Below are positions 11,201-20,200 of a stretch of DNA of 26,225 nucleotides, in pieces. How positions within the stretch are numbered: the first letter of the stretch is position 1; each line of letters begins with the position of its first letter. The stretch comes from Baffinella frigidus (lineage: Eukaryota > Cryptophyceae > Cryptomonadales > Baffinellaceae), in NCBI GenBank assembly GCA_026770585.1, contig MU646441.1, forward strand, positions 210,071 to 236,295, read 5' to 3'. Below the pieces are notes generated by a model. That model was not told the origin of the DNA. It made no database searches and saw only the letters and a program-made list of their open reading frames with translations. Position numbers and translations under genes: made by a program.

Positions 11201-14200
11201 ACGGCGCTGAACCTCAGCCGCAACTCCAGCGGCAACGAGGGCTGACTATCCTTAAGTTGACATGCTTGATGTGTGGTACCAATCTGTCAACTTTGGGGCG
11301 AAAAAGGGCCCGTCCTCACGAAATTACTGAGCACGTATAACCCCTAACCCCTGAATCCTTTTGATTGCAGGCGGTGGCGGGCAACAGCACGATGACGGCG
11401 CTGAACCTCAGCCGCAACTCCATCGGCAACGAGGGTGCCTCCGAGGTGAGACCCGAAACGCTACACCCTACACCCAACCCTACAACCTGAACCCTAAACC
11501 CTAAACCCTACACCCTACGCCCTACACCCTATACCCTACCCTTTAAACCCCATACCCTAAACCCTAAACCCTTATCCCTGAAACAAGCGGCCAAAATCCT
11601 GGGCCAGAACAAATCGCTGAAGCAACCTAAACCCCAAACCCTAAACCCTGACCCCTAAACCCTAAATCCCAAACCCTAAACCCTAAACCCTAAACCCTAA
11701 ATGACATCATCGAAATTTCCAACCCTGAAACTCCCAACCTCTCAACCACAAAATAGGTGGCGAAAATGCTGGGCGAGAACAAATCGCTGAAGCAGCTCCG
11801 CATGTCCTGGAACACCATCTCAGACGTACGCCCCCCCCAACCCCCCCGCGGCCAACNNNNNNNNNNNNNNNNNNNNNNNNNNNNNNNNNNNNNNNNNNNN
11901 NNNNNNNNNNNNNNNNNNNNNNNNNNNNNNNNNNNNNNNNNNNNNNNNNNNNNNNNNNNNNNCTCGCACACACACCCTCTCTGCCTCCCGGGTCTTCGCG
12001 GTCATTGCGCAGTGCTGAGGGCTGATGACTTAGAGAGTTGTTTGAGGTCTTCCGGCTCGTTTCGGTCAATTTGAACAAAATCGCTGAAGCAGCTCCTCAT
12101 GTCGTGGAACACCATCTCGGACGTAAATCCCAAACCCTCCAAATCTTACACCTTAAACCCTGAACTCTGAAATAAACCTGAACCCTGACCCCTGAACCCC
12201 TGAACCCCTCAACCGGAACCCTGGCCCCTGAACCCTAAACCCCGAACCCTAAACCCTAAACCCTAAACTCTAAACCCCAAACCCTGCTTCGATATGCAAA
12301 CCTTAAAACCTCAACCCAAACCCCCAAACCCCAAACCCCAAACCCTAAACCCAGCCCCTTCACTATTTTTTTTACACAAACCAACAAAACCCCAAACCCT
12401 AAACCCCCGAGCGACCCCTGAGACGCGAACCCTGAACGCTCTGAACCCTAAACCCTAAACTCTACAGGCGGGCGCACACGAACTTGCAGCGGTGCTGCGC
12501 GACAATGCGACCCTCGAGCTTATTGATCTCGCCGACAACCGCGTCAGCAGGCACACACCCCCACCCTGCTAGCTATGTCGCAGTCTATTGAGTCTCACTA
12601 TTTTGGGCAGACCGGGCTCTTTCCCGCGCCAAAGTTGACGGTTTTGTACCGCGGTCTCAGCGTGGCAACTTATGAATAGTCCGCGCACACGAACTGGCCG
12701 CGGTGCTGCGTGACAACGCGACTCTCGAGCTTATCGATCTCGCGGATAACCGCGTCAGCAGGCACGCCCCCGCTCCAAAGTTGACGAGTTTGTACCACGG
12801 TCCACTTATGGATAGTCCGCGAACTCGAGTGGGGCGGTGCTGCGCGATAACGCGACACTCGAGCTGATTGACCTCGCCGACAACCGCGTCAGCAGGCACG
12901 TCATCCTAAACCCTAAACCATTAACCTCATCCTAAACCCTAAACCATTAACCTCATCCTAAACCCTAAACCATTTTTCCTCGAGCCTGAACCCTAAACCC
13001 TAAACCCTAAACCCTAAACCCCAAACCCCACACCTCAAACCCCAAACCCCAAACCCCAAACCCTAAATCCCAAACCCCACTTCCGCATCACGCTCCCCTT
13101 GCTGACGCAGCGGGTTTCAGCCGAGAACTCCGCCTCTCCCTAAGCCCCAAAACCTAAGCCCCGACACCAAAACAGCGTGGGGGCGACGGAGGCTGGCGCG
13201 CGCGCTGCTCGTCAACACGACTTTTCTTAAGTTGACACAGCTGAATGTGTGGTACAAATCCGTCAACTTTGGCGCGGAAAAGGGCCTGGTCTCACCAAAC
13301 AGTCTGACCAAATAAAGCATCAACCCTAACTCCCGAAACAGCGTTGGAGCGACAGAGCTTGCGCGCGCGCTGCTCGTCAACAAGTCCATCCAGTCCCTGT
13401 ACCTCTCAGGTCCGCGCCCCCCTTAACCTCCGACCCCCTTAAAACCCTGAACCTTGCGACCCCCTTAATCCCTGAACCTCGCGCCCCCCTTAGACCCTGA
13501 ACCTCGAGACCCCCTTAACAAATCGATCCAGTCCCTCTATCTCTCAGGCTCAGGCTCGCGCCCCCCTTAACCCCCGACCCCCTTAGGCTCGCGCCCCGCT
13601 TAAACCGACCCCCTTGAAACTTTGAACCGTAAATTCACGCGTCACGTCCGAAGCCAGTCAACAAGTCGATCCAGTCCCTCTACCTATCAGGCTCGTGCCC
13701 CCCTTAAAACCTCTCGCGCCCCCTTTAACCCCTGAAGCCTGTATCTCTCAGGCTCGCGCCCCCCTTAAATCCTGAACCGTGCGCCTTCCTTACACCTTGA
13801 ACCTCGCGTCCCCCTTAAACTCTGCCCCCCTTAAGTCATGAACCCGAAACAGGGAACGGGATCGCGGGCCCTGGAGCACAAGAGGTTGCGTCAGCGCTGC
13901 ACGTGAGCGCGTCTGCACGGGCCTGATCACGTCCTGTAGCGTGTCCATTCAAGCTCATCCCGTCCTGTGTCGCATCCGGAAGGAAGTCATCTGAGTGTGT
14001 CGTGTCCGCAGGCAACGGGATCGCGGGCCCGGGGGCGCAGGAAGTGGCGTCAGCGCTGCACGTCAACGCAACGCTCCAGGAGCTTCATCTCGCGTGGAAC
14101 TGCATCGTCGAGCACGGTACATCCCCTGCTGCATTTCCGTGTGAGACGGCACCAGCACCCCGAAACAGCTTATTTCGGGTCCGGGAGCTTCGGATTTTCG

Positions 14201-17200
14201 GCCCGTAGGACCCTACGGTAGGACATCCGTAGGGACCTAGGGGTTTCCTAGGGGGGTGAATAGACGGCTGGTACACTGTGACGTGTCAGCGCTGCACGTG
14301 AACACAACGCTACAGGAGCTTCATCTCGCGTGGAACTGCATCGTCGAACATGGTTCATCCCTCAAGGCCCAAACCCGAAACAGCTTATTTCGGGTCTGGG
14401 AGCTTCGGATTTTCGTTCCGTAGGACCCTACGGTAGGACATCCGTAGGGACCTAGGGGTTTCCTAAGGAGGTGGCGTCAGCGCTGCACGTGAACGCAACG
14501 CTCCAGGAGCTCCACCTCGCATGGAACTGCATCGTCGAACACGGTAGAGCGTTTGCGGTAATTGTTGTCCGTTTTGGACATACGGTTTTCCCGTTTCCCG
14601 GGTTTGATTTGTACCAGAAGTGTCCATTTAATTTTTTTTACGAACTTTAAATGGACACTTTTGGTACAAATCAAAATCGGAAAACGGGAAAACCGCAAGT
14701 CCAAAACGGACAACAATTACCGCAAACGCTCTACATTAATACGGTAACGGACGACTGAAATCTGGGTAGTTACGCTTACGATATTGACTACGGTAGGCCC
14801 GTAGACCCGGGTTTCTCGTAGGCCCCCTGCTAGGCCCCTACGGCCTACGTGTAGGGGCCTACCGTAGGCACGGTACATCCATATCAAAACCCTCAACCCT
14901 GAAACTTGCGTAGGCCCTTCCGCCTCCCTCCGCCCGGCCTTCCGGCTCTTCGCGGTCATTTTTCTATTCAAACCTTAAACCCTAAACACTAAACCCTAAA
15001 TCCTAAACCCTAAATCCTAAGCTCTCAACCCCACACCCTACACCCTAAACCCCAAACCCCAAACCCTGAACCCTGAACCTTAAACCCTAACCCCTAAACT
15101 CCAAACCCTAAACCCCAAACCCCAAACCCCAAACCCTAAACCCTAAACCCTAAACCCCAAACCCAACCCTAAACCCTAAACCCTGAACCAGGTGCGAAGG
15201 CGTTGGCGGACGCGCTGTGCGTCAACACAACCCTCACCTCCCTCGACATCTCCGCCAACGGCATCGGCAAGGTCAATTTCATCCCCGGAAGATACCTGAA
15301 TCAGTTGCGCTTTATTCACTTTATTACGGGGTTGAATTGTTGAATAGGAAGAATTTGCACGGGTGCCTAAGGTTTAATTAGGCTGCCTATTTAATTCAGT
15401 TCTCCGCACGACGCTCACCTCCCTCGACATCTCCGCCACGGCATCGGCAAGGTCTCTTTAATCCCGCGAGACACCCAAATCCGTTGCACTCCGGTGTTGG
15501 ATCGTTGAATAGGAGGAATCTGCAAGAACCCCAACCCCTGAGCCCTGAACCGTAATCCCTAACCCGTAAACCCTAAACCCAAAACCCGAAACCCGAAACC
15601 CTCGATGTCAGGAGGGGGCCTCGCACGTGTCCCGGGCGTTGACGGTCAACTCGACACTTCGTGCGCTGCATCTCCACGGTAGATCCTGAACCCTCACCCC
15701 CTAGACCCCAACCCCCAAATCCTCAATCTTCCACTCGAACCCCGAAATCCTGAACCCTGTACCTGTACCGTGCCCTGCACCTCCACGGTACACCCTACAC
15801 CCAAAACCCTGAATCCTGAACCCGAAACCCGAAAACTGAAACCCTCTAAACTCTACACTCGCAACCCTGAATCCTAAACTCGAAACCCGAAACCCGAAAC
15901 CTGAATCCTCAACCCTGAACCCGAAATCCTGAGCCCAAACCCTACACCAGGCAACGTGCTCAAGGAGGAGGGGCCCAAGCACATCGCCAAGGCTCTTCAG
16001 ACCAACCGGGTACGCGCCCCACAGCGGAACTCGTTACGCAACCTTCCAGTCCTGATGGGCTTTTCTGGGCCCTGAAGCGGATCAAATCCCTTTTCGAGGC
16101 CTGGCAGTTTTCAGAGTCTGAAAAGGGGGTGAGCGTAGAGGGAATTTGATCCGCTTCAGATCCCAAAAAGCCCATCAGGGCTGGAAGGTTCCGAAACTAG
16201 AACGAGCCTTTGTGTAACCCCAAAGTCGACGGATTTGTACCGCACACCCACCTTGTCAACTTGAGAATAGTCAACCCGAGTGAGGCGGAGCCACACAGTG
16301 GGCTTCAAAGGAAACTGTGTGGTGGGTATGTGCTGAGGGAGGAGGGGCCGAAGCACATCGCCAAGGCCCTCCAGACCAACCGGGTGCGCCCCGTTGGCCT
16401 AAACCCTAAATCCTAAACCCTAAACCCCCTTGACAAACTGGTCAAAACTACCATGGTCAAATTGTACCGCGACACCTCTGAACACGGCCGGAGTTTTGAC
16501 CAGATTCCTCTCCCCGTCCCAGGTGCTCGAGCTGCTCGATCTGGTAACGAAATCGGGCCATCGAACATCAAACCCTAAACCCTAAACTCTAAGCTCTAAG
16601 CTCTAAACCCCAAACCCTAAACCCTAAACCCTAAACCCTAAAACCCTAAAACCCTACGGGCCCTCGACTTGAAACCTAAACCCCAAACCCCAAACCCTCA
16701 CCCCTAAAAGTATTGGAGCTGCTCGATCTGGACGGCAACGAAATCGGGCCCTCGAACATCAAACCCCAAACCATAACCGCTAAAGCCAAAACCCTAATCC
16801 CAGGTGCTCGAGCTGCTCGACTTGGACGGCAACGAGATCGGGCCATCCAACATCAAGGATAGGGGTTAGGGTTCAGAGGAAACCCTAAACTTCAAACCCT
16901 AAACCATAAACCCTAAACCCTCCTCAACCCTCCTCAACCCTCATAAACCCTAAATCAAAGGTGCTGGAGTTGCTGGATCTGGACGGCAACGAGATCGTGC
17001 CCTCGAACATCAAACCCCAAACTCCAAACCCCAAACCCCAAACCCTGAACCCTGATCACCAAACCCCACCCCTCAAAGGTGCTGGAGTTGCTCGATCTGA
17101 TTTAGTGGAAACCCTAAACCTTGAATCCTCAACCCTCAACCCTCCTAAACCCCAAACCCCAAACCCCAAACCCCAAACCCCAAACCCCAAACCCCAAACT

Positions 17201-20200
17201 AGGTTCTCGAGCTGTTGGACCTCGACGGCAACGAAATCGGGCCCTCGAACATCAAGGACACTCACCCCCAAACACCAAACTCTAAATCTTCAACCCTCGA
17301 CCCTTAACCCCAAAGGTGCTCGAATTGCTCGATCTGGACGGCAACGAGATTGGGCCATCCAACATCAAGGACATCGCCGACGCGCTCCGCGTCAACGTCT
17401 CCCTCCAGACATTGAAGCTGGCGCGGAACAAGATCAACGACGTGGGCGCGTGGGAGCTCGCCGAGGCCCTCAAGGTCACACACCCCCCCCACCCGCGTCC
17501 GGGACAGTGTCTTGGATCCCGGTGGGGCCTTGGTGTGCATGCGTGGCTGCGGGGCCTCGAAGGGATTGGTGGTACTGGGACTAGGACCTCTACTGCTATA
17601 CTGGTGCTGGTTCTGGTACTGGTACTTGTTTAGGGTGTATGGTTTACGGTTGAGGGCGACGCGCTCCGCGTCAACGTCTCCCTCCAGACATTGAAGCTGG
17701 CGCGGAACAAGATCAATGACGTGGGCGCGTGGGAGCTTGCTGAGGCTCTCAAGGTCCCGACCCTCTCTCCTTACAACTAACGCTAGACGCTACACCCTAA
17801 CCCCTACACCCTACACCTTACGTCCTGCACCCTACACCCTACACCCTACACCCTACACCCTACACCCTAAACCCTACACCCTACACCCTACACCCCACCC
17901 CACACTCTACACTCGCCACCCTATCCCCCCCCCCCTGCTATTCCCGGCGGTTCGAAGAGCCCTAGGATTTACCAAAGTCAATTCGGTATGCTCAACGACC
18001 CTGACTCTCAAACCTTGAACACTATCCCCACCTGAAACAGGTGAACCGATCGCTGACGAAGCTAGACCTGACGCGCAACTCGGTCGAGGAGGCGGGCGCC
18101 ACCGACCTCAACTCCAACCCCTAGGACATACCAGGCCAATACCGCATGCATAAATATTTAACTTTTGCCATCTTAGGGGTGAATTTTGTGTTATGGTAAA
18201 GCTATGGCGAAGCTAAGATAGCACATTCCACACTAGCACATTCCACACTTGATGTAGCATGGAACAGTGATTTAAGTTGAACGTGTTCCCGCATTAAATC
18301 CCTAACGCCTGAAACAGGTGAACCGATCGCTGACGAAGCTCGACCTGACGCGCAACTCCGTCGAGGAGGCGGGCGCCACCGACCTCAACTCATCCCGAAA
18401 CCCAATCTACTCCCATGCCCTATCTTCCAAACTCTATTCCCTGAACCTTTACCCCCAAACCATGAACCCTGCACACTAAACACTAAACACTAAACACTAA
18501 ACACTAAACACTAACACTAAACACTTAACACTAAAACACTAAACACTCAACACTATCCCCACCTGAAACAGGTGAACCGATCGCTGACGAAGCTGGACCT
18601 GACGCGCAACTCGGTCGAGGAGGCGGGCGCCACCGACCTCAACGAGGTGAGCGTGCAGGGTCAGGGTGGAGAGTGACGGGTAGGGTGGAGGGTAGAGGGT
18701 GGAGGGTCTAGGGTCTAGAGTGCAGAGTGTAGAGTGTAGAGATTAGGGTCGAAGGTGGAGAGTGTAGGGTGTAGGGTGTAGGTTGGAGAGTGGATGGTGG
18801 AGGGTTTAAGGTCTAGGGTGCAGGGTGCAGGGTTGAGGGTCTGACGAAGCTAGACCTGACGCGCAACTCTGTCGAGGAGGCGGGCGCCACCGACCTCAAC
18901 GAGGTCCAAGGGTTAACGTTTTAGGTTTCATGTGCAGGTGTAGGGCAGGGCACAGGTGTAGGGCACATAGAGCACCCGCAGGCTTCTGACGCTCTTGGTG
19001 TCCCCCTTGCTGACCCCCTTGCTGACCCTCTCGTTCTCTGACCCTCTTATTCTCTGACCCCTTTGTTCTTGTTCGCACATGCCATGTACAGGTGTAGGGC
19101 ACAGGAGGCTCCTGACCTGGTTGATGGTTTAGGGTTGAGGTTACAGGCTGCTGACCCCCTTTCTTGTTCGTGCATGCTGACCCTCTTGTTTATTGACCCT
19201 CTTATTTCCCGACCCTCTTATTCTCTGACCCCCTTGCTCGTGTGCGCACAGGCAATGTGCATCAACAACGTCCTCCGGGAGCTGCACCTCTCCTACAACC
19301 GCATCAAGGAAGCGGTCCGTGCCCTCCCCTCCGCAGTTGACTAAACTGGAAGGGGTTTGTACTAAGAAGAGGACGCGACCAGGCGTGTTTAGTACCGGGA
19401 AAACGTGCGTTCAGTCAACTGCATCGAACGAAGGGGTGTCAACAACGTCATGTGGGAGCTGCACCTCTCGTACAACCGCATCAAGGAAGCGGTCCGTGCC
19501 CCCCCCTCCGCAGTTGACTAGACCGTGGCGCAGTTGACTAATCTGGGCGGGGTTTGTACGAGGAAGAGGACGCGACCAGGCTGGATTAGTACCGGGAAAA
19601 CGTCTAATTAGTCAACTGCATCACCAACGTCCTCCGGGAGCTGCACCTCTCGTACAACCGCATCAAGGAAGCGGTATATTTCGCCCAGCCTGAACCATAA
19701 ACCCTAAACCATGAACCATGAACCGTGAACCATGAACCATAAAGCCTCAACCATAAACCATAAACCCTAAACCATAAACCCTAAACCCTAAACCATAAAC
19801 CCTAAACCCTAAACCCTAAACCCTAAACCCGCTACCCTCTCCTAAACCCGAAGTCCCCAAGACCCTCAACCTCAAACCCTAAAACAGGGGGCGGCATCGC
19901 TGTCGAACGCGGTGCGGTTCAACACGACGCTGCACACGCTCAAGCTCGCGGACAACGACATTAACGAAGTTGGTGCGCTCAAGATCGCTGAGGTAGAGCC
20001 CAGTAATCCCTAAACCCTACCGTATTTCGTACCGTATTTACTACTGTTCAATACTGTAATTTACCATTTACAACTGTAAATTACCATGCACGACGCTGCA
20101 CACCCTCAAGCTCGCGGACAACGACATTAACGAAGTTGGCGCGCTCAAGATCGCTGAGGTAGAGCCCATGAATCCCTACAGCCTGATCCATAAACCCTAA

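Noticed and set aside
10884-11235. Minus-strand frames with GFRVQGSGFRV repeats (also near 15701-15982, 20980-21318 and 21332-21559)
   Set aside because: These are reverse translations of CCCTGAA/CCCGAAA intron repeats.
11690-12078. Open frames crossing the N run
   Set aside because: The gap (11857-11962) is unknown sequence. Only the exon 8 part at 11757-11825 is supported.
14477-14747. Two overlapping frames on opposite strands with similar products
   Set aside because: They arise from the two arms of the foldback at 14545-14733.
16961-17584. A 207-codon plus-strand frame as a stand-alone gene
   Set aside because: It reads through a decoy of exon 15, CCCCAAA repeats and the complete exon partly in the wrong frame. 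The 17316-17474 exon fits the 28-residue LRR phase in a different frame.
17810-17900. Tyr-Thr-Leu-rich protein repeat (TPYTLHPTPYTL)
   Set aside because: It is the translation of the CACCCTACACCCTA intron repeat.
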